A DNA stretch of 64,000 nucleotides, from positions 310,001 through 374,000 of the forward strand of contig NZ_JBHRTF010000006.1 of the NCBI RefSeq assembly GCF_042646205.1, in the 5' to 3' direction. Position 1 is the stretch's first letter; every line of letters starts with the position of its first letter. Position numbers and translations under genes: made by a program. Below, piece after piece: positions 53,346-62,761 of this stretch. The notes beneath the pieces are model-generated. The model did not search any database. It had not been told where the DNA came from and saw only the letters and a program-made list of their open reading frames with translations. This DNA is from Cellvibrio fontiphilus_A (GTDB taxonomy: Bacteria; Pseudomonadota; Gammaproteobacteria; Pseudomonadales; Cellvibrionaceae).

Positions 53346-54548
53346 ATGAGTCTGAGACGTTTACTCGACAACATGGAGCCGCATTTCCACAAAGGCGGCA
53401 AATATGAAAAGTGGTACTCCCTCTATGAGGCTATTGACACCGGTTTGTTCAAGCCGGCAGACGTAACCAAATCCACTTCGCACGTTCGTGATGGTATCGA
53501 CCTGAAGCGGATTATGATCACCGTCTGGTTGTGCGCATGGCCAGCTATGTTCTTTGGTATGTACAACGTAGGCTTGCAAGCCAATACCATCCTTGCCGCA
53601 ACCGGTGCTACCGGGATTGACAACTGGCATGGCGCGCTTGCGGCTATGTTTGCTGGTCACAACCCTGACAGCATCTGGGATAACTTGGTGCTTGGTGCTG
53701 CTTACTTCCTGCCTATTTACGCCACGGTGTTTATCGTGGGTGGTTTTTGGGAGGTGCTGTTTGCTACTACCCGTGGCCATGAAGTAAATGAAGGTTTCTT
53801 TGTTACTTCTATTCTTTTCTCTTTGACTTGTCCTCCGGATTTGCCACTTTGGCAGGCTGCTCTTGGCATCAGTTTTGGTGTTGTTATTGGTAAAGAGGTA
53901 TTTGGCGGCACTGGTAAAAACTTCCTCAATCCCGCACTGACTGGTCGCGCATTCCTGTTTTTTGCTTACCCTGCAGAAATGTCTGGTGATGCGGTCTGGA
54001 CTGCGGTTGATGGTTACACCGGTGCGACAACTCTTTCTATTGCTGCACAACAGGGGATGGATGCTGTAGTCAACCATGTCAGTTGGTTTGATGCCTTTAT
54101 TGGATTTGAACAGGGTTCAATTGGTGAAACCTCTGCGCTGGCTCTGATGATTGGTGGTGTTGCACTGTTAATTATGGGTATAGCTTCCACTCGTATTGTG
54201 GTGGGTGTGTTGATTGGTGCGACCTTGACTACCTTGCTTTATAACTGGGCTGGAGCAGACAGCAGTAACCCAATGTTCCAAATGCCATTCTGGTGGCACT
54301 TTGTTATCGGTGGGTTTGCTTTTGGTCTCTTCTTCATGGCAACTGACCCGGTATCTGCATCTATGACTGATGCAGGCAAATGGATTTATGGTGCATTGAT
54401 CGGTTTCATGGTGATTACTATTCGTGTAGTCAACCCTGCATATCCTGAGGGCATGATGTTAGCAATCTTGTTTGCAAACATGTTTGCACCGACCATCGAC
54501 TACTTCGTCGTTCAATCCAACATTAAGCGGAGACTGGCGCGTGGCTAA
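53346..54548 (+). CDS. nqrB: Na+-NQR subunit B
   Basis: A 400-residue membrane subunit with about ten helices. It carries covalent FMN on the threonine of GYTGAT (Thr228) and binds riboflavin at the interface. I chose ATG 53346 (AGGAGGG upstream) over the adjacent TTG. Three bases separate it from nqrA. Confidence 0.97.
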   Translation: MSLRRLLDNMEPHFHKGGKYEKWYSLYEAIDTGLFKPADVTKSTSHVRDGIDLKRIMITVWLCAWPAMFFGMYNVGLQANTILAATGATGIDNWHGALAAMFAGHNPDSIWDNLVLGAAYFLPIYATVFIVGGFWEVLFATTRGHEVNEGFFVTSILFSLTCPPDLPLWQAALGISFGVVIGKEVFGGTGKNFLNPALTGRAFLFFAYPAEMSGDAVWTAVDGYTGATTLSIAAQQGMDAVVNHVSWFDAFIGFEQGSIGETSALALMIGGVALLIMGIASTRIVVGVLIGATLTTLLYNWAGADSSNPMFQMPFWWHFVIGGFAFGLFFMATDPVSASMTDAGKWIYGALIGFMVITIRVVNPAYPEGMMLAILFANMFAPTIDYFVVQSNIKRRLARG

Positions 54549-55320
54549 CCAACAAACAGCAAAATATACCATCACAGTCACATTGATTATGTGTTTGGTG
54601 GCATCCGTATTAGTGGCAGGTTCTGCGGTTCTTTTAAAGCCCGCACAAGCTGCAAACAAAGCCTTGGATTTTAAAACTAACGTTTTGAAAATTGCCGGCA
54701 TTTATGATTCGTCATTATCAGTTGATGCCCAGTTTGAAAAGGTGGATGTAAAAATCATCGATCTGCAAACGGGCAAATTTACTGACGCGGTTGCGGATGT
54801 CGACAAATTTGATCAAACAGCTTCCGCTAAAAAGCCTGAGTTGTCTGACAAGCTAGCTCCTGAGGTTGATATAGCCAAAATCATTCGTCGTGAAAAATAC
54901 GCGAAAGTGTTTCTGGTGAATGATGAAAGCGGCAATCTTTCCAAAGTGATTCTTCCTGTTCGTGGTTACGGCCTCTGGTCAACTATGTCTGGTTTTGTTG
55001 CACTGGATAAAGACCTTAACACTGTTCTCGGATTCGGTTTCTATGATCAAAAAGAAACTCCAGGCCTGGGTGGTGAAGTTGATAATCCGAAGTGGAAACA
55101 ATTGTGGATTGGCAAGAAAATCTACTCCGAATCCGGTGAGGTTTTAGTCAGTGTAGTTAAAGGCCATGTAGATGAATCAACACCAGATTCGGGCTACAAA
55201 GTAGATGGTTTGGCCGGTGCTACCTTGACCAGTGACGGTGTTAGCAAATTGATGAAATTCTGGATGGGCGATAACGGATTCAAGCCTTTCCTGACCAATC
55301 TGAAAAATGGAGAGGCCTAA
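54541..55320 (+). CDS. nqrC: Na+-NQR subunit C
   Basis: A 259-residue subunit with one N-terminal helix (about 9-32) and a periplasmic domain. Covalent FMN is on Thr228 of LAGATLTS; GFYDQKETPGLGGEV is typical. The GTG start overlaps nqrB by eight bases and has CGGAG upstream, so I rejected the longer frame that opens inside nqrB. Confidence 0.97.
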   Translation: MANQQTAKYTITVTLIMCLVASVLVAGSAVLLKPAQAANKALDFKTNVLKIAGIYDSSLSVDAQFEKVDVKIIDLQTGKFTDAVADVDKFDQTASAKKPELSDKLAPEVDIAKIIRREKYAKVFLVNDESGNLSKVILPVRGYGLWSTMSGFVALDKDLNTVLGFGFYDQKETPGLGGEVDNPKWKQLWIGKKIYSESGEVLVSVVKGHVDESTPDSGYKVDGLAGATLTSDGVSKLMKFWMGDNGFKPFLTNLKNGEA

Positions 55321-55322
55321 TC

Positions 55323-55991
55323 ATGAGCGTTAAAGCAAAAGATCTCCTCATCAAACCCATTTTGGAAAATAACCCCGTTATTTTACAAATTCTGGGTATC
55401 TGTTCTGCGCTGGCGGTAACGTCCAGTGTGAAAGTGAGTTTGGTAATGGCGATAGGTTTGACTTTGGTGTCAGCTTTCTCCAACTTGTTTGTGTCTATGG
55501 TGCGCAATTACTTGCCAAGCAGCGTACGTATTATTGCGCAGATGATTATTATCTCTGCGTTGGTAATTGTTGTGGATCAGGTGCTGAAAGCTGTTGCTTA
55601 CGATATCAGCAAGCAACTCTCGGTATTTGTTGGTTTGATTATTACCAACTGTATCGTCATGGGGCGTACAGAAGCATTTGCATTGAAGAACCCACCAGTC
55701 CCAAGTTTCCTTGATGGTATTGGTCATGGTCTTGGTTACTCAGCGTTGCTGATTGTTATTGCTACTTTCCGTGAGCTGCTGGGTGCTGGCAAGTGGTTTG
55801 GTATTCAAATCCTGCCAACCATATCAGAAGGCGGTTGGTACGTACCTAATGGTTTGCTTTTGCTGCCGCCAAGTGCGTTCTTTATCATTGGCATCATTAT
55901 TTGGGCTATGCGTACCTGGAAGAAAAATCAGGTAGAGAAAGAGTCGTTCAAGATAGCGCCCAACTCTGTTAAAACGCAGGAGATCGCATAA
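55323..55991 (+). CDS. nqrD: Na+-NQR subunit D
   Basis: A 222-residue membrane subunit with six helices, homologous to RnfE. It includes the conserved NCIVMGRTEAFA that contributes a cysteine to the intramembrane iron centre shared with NqrE. Its stop overlaps the nqrE start by one base. Confidence 0.97.
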   Translation: MSVKAKDLLIKPILENNPVILQILGICSALAVTSSVKVSLVMAIGLTLVSAFSNLFVSMVRNYLPSSVRIIAQMIIISALVIVVDQVLKAVAYDISKQLSVFVGLIITNCIVMGRTEAFALKNPPVPSFLDGIGHGLGYSALLIVIATFRELLGAGKWFGIQILPTISEGGWYVPNGLLLLPPSAFFIIGIIIWAMRTWKKNQVEKESFKIAPNSVKTQEIA

Positions 55992-56599
55992 TGGAACATT
56001 TATTAAGTCTGTTTGTGCGCTCGGTTTTTATCGAGAACATGGCATTAGCTTTCTTTTTGGGTATGTGTTCATTTCTGGCGATGTCCAAGAAAATTAACGC
56101 AGCCATCGGTTTAGGCATTGCCGTTATTGTGGTGCAAACCGTTACCGTTCCTGCTAACAATCTGATTTTGACTTATTTGTTAAAAGAAGATGCCTTGGCG
56201 TGGGCTGGCGTTACCGGTGTTGATCTCACTTTCCTTAGCTTCATTTCATTCATCGGTGTAATTGCCGCGATCGTACAAATCATGGAAATGGTCATGGATA
56301 AGTTTATGCCTGCGCTGTACAACGCGCTCGGTGTGTTCTTGCCATTGATCACAGTGAACTGTGTGATTATGGGTGGTTCTCTGTTTATGGTTGAGCGTGA
56401 CTATCACTTTGTTGAAAGTGTGGTTTATGGTCTGGGCTCGGGCACAGGTTGGGCGATTGCGATTGTCCTGCTTGCCGGTATTCTCGAAAAAATGAAATAT
56501 TCCGACGTACCCGAAGGCCTGCGTGGCTTGGGTATTACCTTTATCACCGTGGGATTGATGTCATTAGGCTTTATGTCTTTTGGCGGCATTTCTCTCTAA
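55991..56599 (+). CDS. nqrE: Na+-NQR subunit E
   Basis: A 202-residue membrane subunit, homologous to RnfA and inverted in topology relative to NqrD. The cysteine region VNCVIMGGSLFM is present. Together NqrD and NqrE form the sodium channel-like core with the iron-sulfur site. Confidence 0.97.
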   Translation: MEHLLSLFVRSVFIENMALAFFLGMCSFLAMSKKINAAIGLGIAVIVVQTVTVPANNLILTYLLKEDALAWAGVTGVDLTFLSFISFIGVIAAIVQIMEMVMDKFMPALYNALGVFLPLITVNCVIMGGSLFMVERDYHFVESVVYGLGSGTGWAIAIVLLAGILEKMKYSDVPEGLRGLGITFITVGLMSLGFMSFGGISL

Positions 56600-56621
56600 G
56601 CGAGACGAGGAATAAAATTCA

Positions 56622-57845
56622 ATGAATATCGAGATTGTATTAGGTGTAGTCATGTTCACCGCAATCGTCATCGCGTTGGTGGTGGTGATTTTGGTGGCCA
56701 AGGCTAAGTTAGTTAATAGCGGTGATGTACAAATTCTCATCAATGATGAGAAAACCATCACTGTACCTGCAGGCGGCAAATTACTTCAAACACTGGCAGC
56801 CAATAATGTATTTTTGGCTTCTGCTTGTGGTGGCGGCGGTAGTTGTGCGCAATGTAAATGTGTGGTGAACGAAGGCGGCGGCTCTATCCTGCCAACTGAA
56901 GAACCGCATTTTAATCGTCGTGAACAAAATGAAGGCTGGCGTTTAAGTTGCCAGGTTCCGGTAAAGCAAAATATGAAGATTCATGTGCCGGAAGAGGTGT
57001 TTGGTGTTAAACAGTGGGTTACTACTGTTGAATCAAACCCCAACGTAGCTACCTTCATCAAAGAACTCACTTTGCGTTTACCTGAAGGTGAGAGCGTTGA
57101 CTTCCGTGCAGGTGGTTATGTGCAGTTGGAGTGCCCTCCACATCACGTGAAGTTCTCTGATTTTGATATTGAGCCTGAATATCGTGGTGACTGGGAGCGC
57201 TTTGGTTTCTTTAACTTGGAGTCAAAGGTAACTGAACCAGTTATTCGCGCTTACTCAATGGCTAACTATCCTGAAGAAAAGGGTGTGGTTAAGTTCAATA
57301 TTCGTATTGCTACGCCACCACCCAAGTCTCAAGGAATACCACCTGGTCAAATGTCTTCATTTGTTTTTAGTTTGAAGCCGGGTGATAAAGTAACTGTATA
57401 CGGCCCCTTCGGTGAGTTTTTTGCGAAGGATACCAAAGCCGAAATGGTATTCATTGGTGGCGGTGCGGGTATGGCGCCAATGCGCTCTCACATTTTCGAT
57501 CAGCTGCGTCGCTTGAAGACTGATCGTAAAATGTCTTTCTGGTACGGTGCACGCTCTCTGCGTGAGCTGTTCTACAAAGAAGATTACGATATGCTGCAAG
57601 CCGAAAACCCTAATTTCAAATGGCATGTGGCTCTCTCGGATCCACAACCTGAAGATAACTGGACGGGTTTAACCGGGTTTATTCACAATGTTCTCTACGA
57701 GAACTACTTGAAAGATCACCCGGCGCCAGAAGATTGTGAGTTTTACATGTGTGGCCCACCGATGATGAATGCCGCCGTGATTAAAATGTTGAAAAGTCTT
57801 GGTGTAGAAGACGACAATATCTTACTAGACGACTTCGGCGGTTAA
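56622..57845 (+). CDS. nqrF: Na+-NQR subunit F (NADH dehydrogenase subunit)
   Basis: A 407-residue entry subunit. It has an N-terminal helix (about 3-26) and a [2Fe-2S] domain with Cys69, Cys75, Cys78 and Cys110 (ACGGGGSCAQC). FAD binding shows RAYSMANYP, and the NADH domain has FIGGGAGMAPMRSH and the C-terminal LDDFGG. It accepts hydride from NADH. Last structural gene of the operon; a terminator follows. Confidence 0.98.
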   Translation: MNIEIVLGVVMFTAIVIALVVVILVAKAKLVNSGDVQILINDEKTITVPAGGKLLQTLAANNVFLASACGGGGSCAQCKCVVNEGGGSILPTEEPHFNRREQNEGWRLSCQVPVKQNMKIHVPEEVFGVKQWVTTVESNPNVATFIKELTLRLPEGESVDFRAGGYVQLECPPHHVKFSDFDIEPEYRGDWERFGFFNLESKVTEPVIRAYSMANYPEEKGVVKFNIRIATPPPKSQGIPPGQMSSFVFSLKPGDKVTVYGPFGEFFAKDTKAEMVFIGGGAGMAPMRSHIFDQLRRLKTDRKMSFWYGARSLRELFYKEDYDMLQAENPNFKWHVALSDPQPEDNWTGLTGFIHNVLYENYLKDHPAPEDCEFYMCGPPMMNAAVIKMLKSLGVEDDNILLDDFGG

Positions 57846-57856
57846 TGAAAAGGAAA

Positions 57857-57889
57857 ACGAGGCAGGGAAACCCGCCTCGTTTTTTTTTA
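57857..57889 (+). terminator. Intrinsic terminator after nqrF
   Basis: ACGAGGC (57857-57863) plus GGG pairs with CCC plus GCCTCGT (57874-57880) with a bulged A and loop AAA, then about nine T residues. It separates nqrF from nqrM, so nqrM relies on read-through or its own promoter. Confidence 0.88.
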
Positions 57890-57941
57890 AACAATAGTTC
57901 ATTTGCTTTTTAGAAAAAGCAGTAAAGCCTGGAGGTTCATC

Positions 57942-58193
57942 ATGGCTGTACTTGTGGTTACATTAATAGTGATGTTATTCGTTGCGTTTGCCTTGTCCAT
58001 CAGTGTTCTGGCTGGCCGTAAACCGGTATCTGGTTCTTGTGGTGGTGTGGGAAAAGCGCTGGGCGATCCTAATTATGTGTGTGAACTCTGCGGTGGCGAT
58101 GAGGCTAAGTGTGCAGAGGAAAAAGCTAAACCTACCCGTAGTGAATTGAAGGCAGATGAGCTTTCATATGACGCGAGTAAGAAAAAGGAATAA
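57942..58193 (+). CDS. nqrM: Na+-NQR maturation protein NqrM
   Basis: An 83-residue membrane-anchored protein with an N-terminal helix (about 3-24) and four cysteines, Cys33, Cys47, Cys50 and Cys57. It is required for delivery of iron to the NqrD/NqrE site; I recall Cys33 as critical in Vibrio. The start has a strong TGGAGG site. It lies downstream of nqrF as in most NQR operons. Confidence 0.95.
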   Translation: MAVLVVTLIVMLFVAFALSISVLAGRKPVSGSCGGVGKALGDPNYVCELCGGDEAKCAEEKAKPTRSELKADELSYDASKKKE

Positions 58194-58253
58194 ATATTGC
58201 TGGATCTGGCAAGTCCATGCATATCAGTGGGTTAATCGGTTAAGGGGAATAAA

Positions 58254-59669
58254 TTGACTGGTCGTAAAAAATCGGCAGATCATAGCTATGATCTTTTGGT
58301 AATCGGTTCCGGTCCTGCAGGAGAAAGTGCTGCTATAGCAGCCGCCAAAGCAGGTAAGCGTGTCGGTGTGGTTGAAAATAGGGCACTTGTAGGTGGGGGC
58401 TGCGCTCACAAGGGAACCATTCCATCCAAATCTTTGCGTCATGTTGTAAAGCAAATTATCCAATTTAAAGCCAACAGCCTGTTTCGTGAAATTGGCGATA
58501 GCCGTCGACTAACATTTCCCCGTGTATTGCAATCCGCTGCAAAAGTTATCCCTAAACAAGTGGAGTTGCATACCAATTTTTATGTGCGCAACAGAGTTAC
58601 TGTGCACATGGGCGAGGCATCATTCCACGATAAAAATACCGTGAATTTGGCCATGCTGGATGGCGGTATAGAAACGATTTATGCCGACAAAATTGTTATA
58701 GCCACCGGGTCGCGCCCCTATCGCCCGGCCGATGTTGATTTCAACCATCCGCGCATTTATGACAGCGATACGATTCTGGAAATGCAGCATACTCCGCGCC
58801 ACATTATTATTTATGGAGCTGGTGTGATCGGTTGCGAGTATGCCTCTATTTTTTCCGGGTTAGGCATGCGTGTTGATCTGATCAACAATCGCGAGCGACT
58901 ATTGTCATTTTTGGATGATGAGATATCCGATGCTTTGAGCTACCACTTGCGCGATAGCGGCGTCACTGTTCGCCACGGGGAAGAATATGAAGCGATAGAG
59001 GCAAGCGACAGCAGTGTCACTCTGTTTCTGCAGTCGGGTAAACGTTTAAAAGCCGATGCCATTCTTTGGTGTAATGGGCGCAGTGGTAATACCGACCAAT
59101 TAAATTTGGCAGCAATTGGTTTGGAGGCTGATCATCGCGGTAATTTAAAAGTGAATCATGAATATCGCACTCAGGTTGAAAATATCTATGCGGTGGGTGA
59201 TGTGATTGGCTGGCCAAGTTTGGCAAGTTCTTCCTATGGGCAAGGGCGTGCAGTATCTGGTGGAATTTTTGGTGATGAGTGTCGGCCGGTGCAAGATGTC
59301 CCGACAGGTATTTATACACTTCCCGAAATTAGTTCTGTAGGTAAAACAGAGTCTGAACTAACTCAAGCTAAGGTGCCTTACGAAGTGGGGCGTGCTTTAT
59401 TTAAAAACACCGCTCGCGGGCAGATCAGTGGTGAAGATGTAGGCATGTTAAAGCTGCTATTTCACGTTGATACTTTGGAAATATTGGGTGTGCATTGTTT
59501 TGGCGCTGAAGCGGCGGAGATTGTCCATATTGGACAAGCAATTATGACGCAAAAAGGCGAGGGCAATAACATTCATTACTTCCTCAATAATATTTTTAAC
59601 TACCCAACCATGGCTGAGGCTTACCGGGTTGCTGCATTAGATGGCATCAACCGAATCAGTCGTCGCTAG
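58254..59669 (+). CDS. sthA: Soluble (Si-specific) NAD(P)+ transhydrogenase
   Basis: A 471-residue flavoprotein of the disulfide-reductase family that equilibrates NADPH and NADH. The FAD fold is VIGSGPAGESAA. The motif GGGCAHKGTIPSK lacks the second redox cysteine, as expected for SthA and unlike lipoamide dehydrogenase. The start is TTG at 58254 with AAGGGGA six bases upstream. The protein is somewhat divergent from E. coli but full length. It follows nqrM by 60 bases, uniting two NADH/NADPH functions. Confidence 0.93.
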   Translation: MTGRKKSADHSYDLLVIGSGPAGESAAIAAAKAGKRVGVVENRALVGGGCAHKGTIPSKSLRHVVKQIIQFKANSLFREIGDSRRLTFPRVLQSAAKVIPKQVELHTNFYVRNRVTVHMGEASFHDKNTVNLAMLDGGIETIYADKIVIATGSRPYRPADVDFNHPRIYDSDTILEMQHTPRHIIIYGAGVIGCEYASIFSGLGMRVDLINNRERLLSFLDDEISDALSYHLRDSGVTVRHGEEYEAIEASDSSVTLFLQSGKRLKADAILWCNGRSGNTDQLNLAAIGLEADHRGNLKVNHEYRTQVENIYAVGDVIGWPSLASSSYGQGRAVSGGIFGDECRPVQDVPTGIYTLPEISSVGKTESELTQAKVPYEVGRALFKNTARGQISGEDVGMLKLLFHVDTLEILGVHCFGAEAAEIVHIGQAIMTQKGEGNNIHYFLNNIFNYPTMAEAYRVAALDGINRISRR

Positions 59670-59685
59670 GGGCGAGAAAATGAAA

Positions 59686-59712
59686 AATAAGGGCGCGTGA
59701 TGCGCCCTTATT
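59686..59712. terminator. Bidirectional intrinsic terminator
   Basis: AATAAGGGCGC pairs with GCGCCCTTATT around a 5-base loop, with A and T runs outside. It lies between the convergent sthA and the small periplasmic gene. Confidence 0.92.
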
Positions 59713-59735
59713 TTTTGGGATAATACCTATCGTAT

Positions 59736-60074
59736 CTATTCCTTCAGGATGATTTCCTGATCCTTCTGAGGTTTGAAAATAGCGACCGAATGTATTACGT
59801 GTTCATGCTCAAAGTACACAATAAACTCCGCATATTTCCAACTGGAAATGGGCGGTTGGCCTTTGGCTGGAGTGGTTTCAAGCGGCTCTCCAAATATGGC
59901 TTGAACCTTGGTTTTGTTCATACCTTTTGACGGCATTTTTATTTCTTGAGCGGCAGTTTGTTGGCCTATGGGCACTTTGATCTGCTCTGCCTGTGTGACG
60001 GCCGCAACGCTAATACCGCTCGCTGCTAGTAGCCAAATAAATAGAGTCTGGCTGGTATTTTTCAGAGTGCCCAT
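59736..60074 (-). CDS. Small periplasmic protein with BamE/SmpA-like region
   Basis: A 112-residue protein with a signal peptide (cleavage near residue 29, TQA|E). The mature part contains MNKTKVQAIFGEPLETTPAK, the pattern of a BamE/SmpA-like fold (a helix then G-x-P), and a beta segment WKYAEFIVYFEHE. There is no lipobox cysteine, so it is periplasmic rather than a lipoprotein. It follows the PilZ gene by 14 bases on the same strand. The function is unknown. Confidence 0.75.
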   Translation of the reverse strand: MGTLKNTSQTLFIWLLAASGISVAAVTQAEQIKVPIGQQTAAQEIKMPSKGMNKTKVQAIFGEPLETTPAKGQPPISSWKYAEFIVYFEHEHVIHSVAIFKPQKDQEIILKE

Positions 60075-60088
60075 TCGTTTGCCTCGTA

Positions 60089-60658
60089 TTACTGCAGGGA
60101 ATGACTTTTGCGTCGTTCGGCCATTTGCGCACGCATAATTTGCTGGCCGATCAGTTGTTGGTGCGCTTCTGTTGCGCGATGAAATTTTGCCGCAATTTGA
60201 TATTCGCCACTGTTATTGGATTCACAGCGAATGACTTTGGCAAACAGTGCCAGCCCGGCATTACTGGGTAAAAAAATTAATCGCATGGCAATAAACGAAT
60301 TGGGAGCCACAAAACGGGAGCTTCCAAATGCGACCCCTCCCTCGCTCAAGTTGACTTGTTTGATCGTTTTGGATGGTGGCAAGGGTTTGGAGTCTGCCAT
60401 TACCTGTTGGCTGATAATATCGATTTTGCGATTGAGGTTTTGCAAGTATTCGCCCAGTGCCCGACTTGCCTCTTTGATTTGATGAAACAAATGCGCATTG
60501 TCGTTATCAATCTTACGTAACTCAGCGAAGAATTTCAGTGAGAGGGTGTCGGGAAACTGCAACTCGGGCGCAGCAGTATTGGCGGTAATCTCTTCCACCT
60601 CTTTAAACTCAATAGCAATACTTTCATCAATACGAAAGTAGCTGCGGCGTTCACTCAT
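60089..60658 (-). CDS. PilZ-domain c-di-GMP-binding protein
   Basis: A 189-residue cytoplasmic protein. The RRSYFR motif at residues 4-9 and N-L-S-E-G-G (VNLSEGGVAFG) give the RxxxR and [DN]-x-S-x-x-G signatures of PilZ, here separated by a long helical insert of about 100 residues. The ATG at 60658 has AAGGGAAG upstream; an earlier in-frame ATG at 60700 is not supported. It probably binds cyclic di-GMP. Downstream partner: the small periplasmic gene. Confidence 0.88.
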   Translation of the reverse strand: MSERRSYFRIDESIAIEFKEVEEITANTAAPELQFPDTLSLKFFAELRKIDNDNAHLFHQIKEASRALGEYLQNLNRKIDIISQQVMADSKPLPPSKTIKQVNLSEGGVAFGSSRFVAPNSFIAMRLIFLPSNAGLALFAKVIRCESNNSGEYQIAAKFHRATEAHQQLIGQQIMRAQMAERRKSHSLQ

Positions 60659-60792
60659 GATCAAAATCTTCCCTTGTGGATGATGGAATAACCATAGCAC
60701 AAGCTGGTTCTGGTGGCGTCGATTTGTCTATTGGCTGTTGGGCGTTCTGACTTTTACTTGAGCAATGGCAGGCAATTAGGTTTAATGCGCCC

Positions 60793-62034
60793 ATGCTGAA
60801 AAACATTCCTCTCTATATCGGTTTGCGTTACACACGCGCCAAACGCCGCAATCAATTTATCTCCTTCATTAGCGCCTTTTCGTTGTTTGGTATGGCGCTG
60901 GGTGTCATGGCACTAATAATCGTGCTATCGGTGATGAATGGGTTTGATCGTGAAATGAAAGAACGCATTCTCAGCGTAGTACCTCATGGTTTCATCGACC
61001 AAGCGCCATTTCTTGACGATTGGAAAATTCTCGCTGCTCAGGTTGAGGCGCATCCAGAAGTGGTTGCCGCCGCGCCTTACATTGCTAGCAGCGCTATGGT
61101 GAGTTATTCCGGTGGTTTTGAGGCGATAGAGCTGCAGGGCGTTCTGCCGGATGTTGAATCAAAAGTCTCCATCGTCGATCAGAAAATGGTGGTGGGAGAT
61201 ATGGTAGCCTTGCAGCCCGGTGAATATGGAATTGTGATGGGGCGCTTGCTGGCAAGCCGGTTGATGCTTACTCCCGGTGATAAGGTGAGAGTTACTTCGC
61301 CGGAAATTAATATGACTCCGATGGGAGCATTCACTCGATCCCGCAGTTTTACCTTGGTAGGGGTATTTGAAGCCAAGGCCCAGGTTGATTCAACACTGGC
61401 TCTTATCCACCTTAGTGATGCCCAGAAATTCCTCCGCCATCAGGGGGCGCAAGGTTTACACGTTAAAACGACGGATTTGTATGTCGCTGCCAGAGTCATG
61501 GCTGAATTGCGTCAGCAGTTGGGCGCGGATCAATATCAAGTGAAAGATTGGAGCCAAACCCAAGGTAGCTTGTTCCAGGCAGTGAAGATGGAAAAGATTG
61601 TTATTGGCTCACTGTTGATGATCATTATTGCAGTAGCGGCCTTTAATATAGTTTCCAGCCTGGTACTGATGGTGGCGGATAAGCGCTCCGATATTGCTGT
61701 ACTGCGCACTATGGGCGTAAGTGCTCGTCAAGTGATGGGTATTTTTATTGTGCAGGGTAGTGCGGTTGGGTTCTTTGGTACGCTTATTGGTGCGATTTTA
61801 GGTTGTCTTGTTGCCCTGTTGTTGCCTTCGCTAATGCCATTTATGGAGTCCCTGTTGGGGCTGCAGGTATTTGATCCCGAGGTGTATTTTATAAGCCAGT
61901 TACCTTCAGTCTTGCTCTGGCAAGATGTTGTCCTCATTTGCTCGGTCGCGCTTCTCCTCAGTTTTGTCGCAACCTTGTACCCTGCCTACCGCGCCGCCCA
62001 AATTGAACCAGCCGAAGCTTTGCGTTATGAATAA
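60793..62034 (+). CDS. lolC: Lipoprotein-releasing ABC transporter, permease LolC
   Basis: A 413-residue permease with four membrane helices (about 24-48, 273-298, 320-345, 375-400) and a large periplasmic domain. Assigned LolC because of NMTPMGAFTRSRSF, the position of the LolA-binding Hook, and because the next permease in the operon matches LolE. It works in LolCDE, which extracts outer-membrane lipoproteins and hands them to LolA. Confidence 0.92.
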   Translation: MLKNIPLYIGLRYTRAKRRNQFISFISAFSLFGMALGVMALIIVLSVMNGFDREMKERILSVVPHGFIDQAPFLDDWKILAAQVEAHPEVVAAAPYIASSAMVSYSGGFEAIELQGVLPDVESKVSIVDQKMVVGDMVALQPGEYGIVMGRLLASRLMLTPGDKVRVTSPEINMTPMGAFTRSRSFTLVGVFEAKAQVDSTLALIHLSDAQKFLRHQGAQGLHVKTTDLYVAARVMAELRQQLGADQYQVKDWSQTQGSLFQAVKMEKIVIGSLLMIIIAVAAFNIVSSLVLMVADKRSDIAVLRTMGVSARQVMGIFIVQGSAVGFFGTLIGAILGCLVALLLPSLMPFMESLLGLQVFDPEVYFISQLPSVLLWQDVVLICSVALLLSFVATLYPAYRAAQIEPAEALRYE

Positions 62035-62047
62035 TCTGGAAAATGCT

Positions 62048-62761
62048 ATGAATGATGCTACTCCCGTATTGGTTTGTCGTAGGGTCAGCAAATCTTATCG
62101 TCAGGGTTCGTTTGCAGTGGATGTGTTGCGGGGCGTGGATTTCGTCATCCATAAGGGCGAGCGAGTTGCTATTGTCGGCGCCTCTGGCTCGGGTAAATCA
62201 ACGCTGTTAAATATTCTTGGTGGGTTGGATGTGCCCGATCAGGGTGAAGTGATAGTCGCAGGTGAGCAATTGTCGCGCTTGAGTGCAGATGCGCGAGGCC
62301 GTTTGCGTAATCGTAGCCTGGGTTTTGTTTATCAATTCCATCACTTGTTGCCTGAGTTTACGGCGCTTGAAAATGTGACCATGCCATTGTTGATTGGTAA
62401 GTGCCCAGTCGCACAAGCTAAAGCGCGTGCGCTGGAATTATTGGCGCGTGTTGGTTTGGCTAAACGTGTCGATCACAAACCTTCCGAACTGTCTGGTGGT
62501 GAGCGTCAGCGTGTTGCCATTGCCCGTGCGCTGGTCACTAACCCGGCATGTGTGCTTATGGATGAACCAACCGGTAACTTGGATAGTCACGCCGCCGATT
62601 CAATTCAGGATCTGATGCTGGAACTCAATCAATCTATAGGTACCAGTTTTGTCGTGGTCACTCACGATCCGCGTCTTGCCGCACGCCTGGATCGTACACT
62701 GCGATTGGTAGATGGGGTGCTTACTCAAGACCAAAACACAGCAACTAGCGGTGCTTATTAA
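62048..62761 (+). CDS. lolD: Lipoprotein-releasing ABC transporter, ATPase LolD
   Basis: A 237-residue ATPase. Walker A is GASGSGKS, signature LSGGERQRVAIARA, Walker B CVLMDEPTGNLD. The start was taken as ATG 62048; an ATG at 62027, overlapping the lolC stop, is the alternative. Its stop and the lolE start share one base. Confidence 0.95.
   Translation: MNDATPVLVCRRVSKSYRQGSFAVDVLRGVDFVIHKGERVAIVGASGSGKSTLLNILGGLDVPDQGEVIVAGEQLSRLSADARGRLRNRSLGFVYQFHHLLPEFTALENVTMPLLIGKCPVAQAKARALELLARVGLAKRVDHKPSELSGGERQRVAIARALVTNPACVLMDEPTGNLDSHAADSIQDLMLELNQSIGTSFVVVTHDPRLAARLDRTLRLVDGVLTQDQNTATSGAY

Noticed and set aside
57905..57920. GCTTTTT-AG-AAAAAGC hairpin before nqrM
   Set aside because: A/T-only stem with a two-base loop; too weak to call as a terminator or regulator alone.
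61925..62047. Longer LolD start inside lolC
   Set aside because: The extra residues are the out-of-frame lolC end and are not ABC-ATPase-like.
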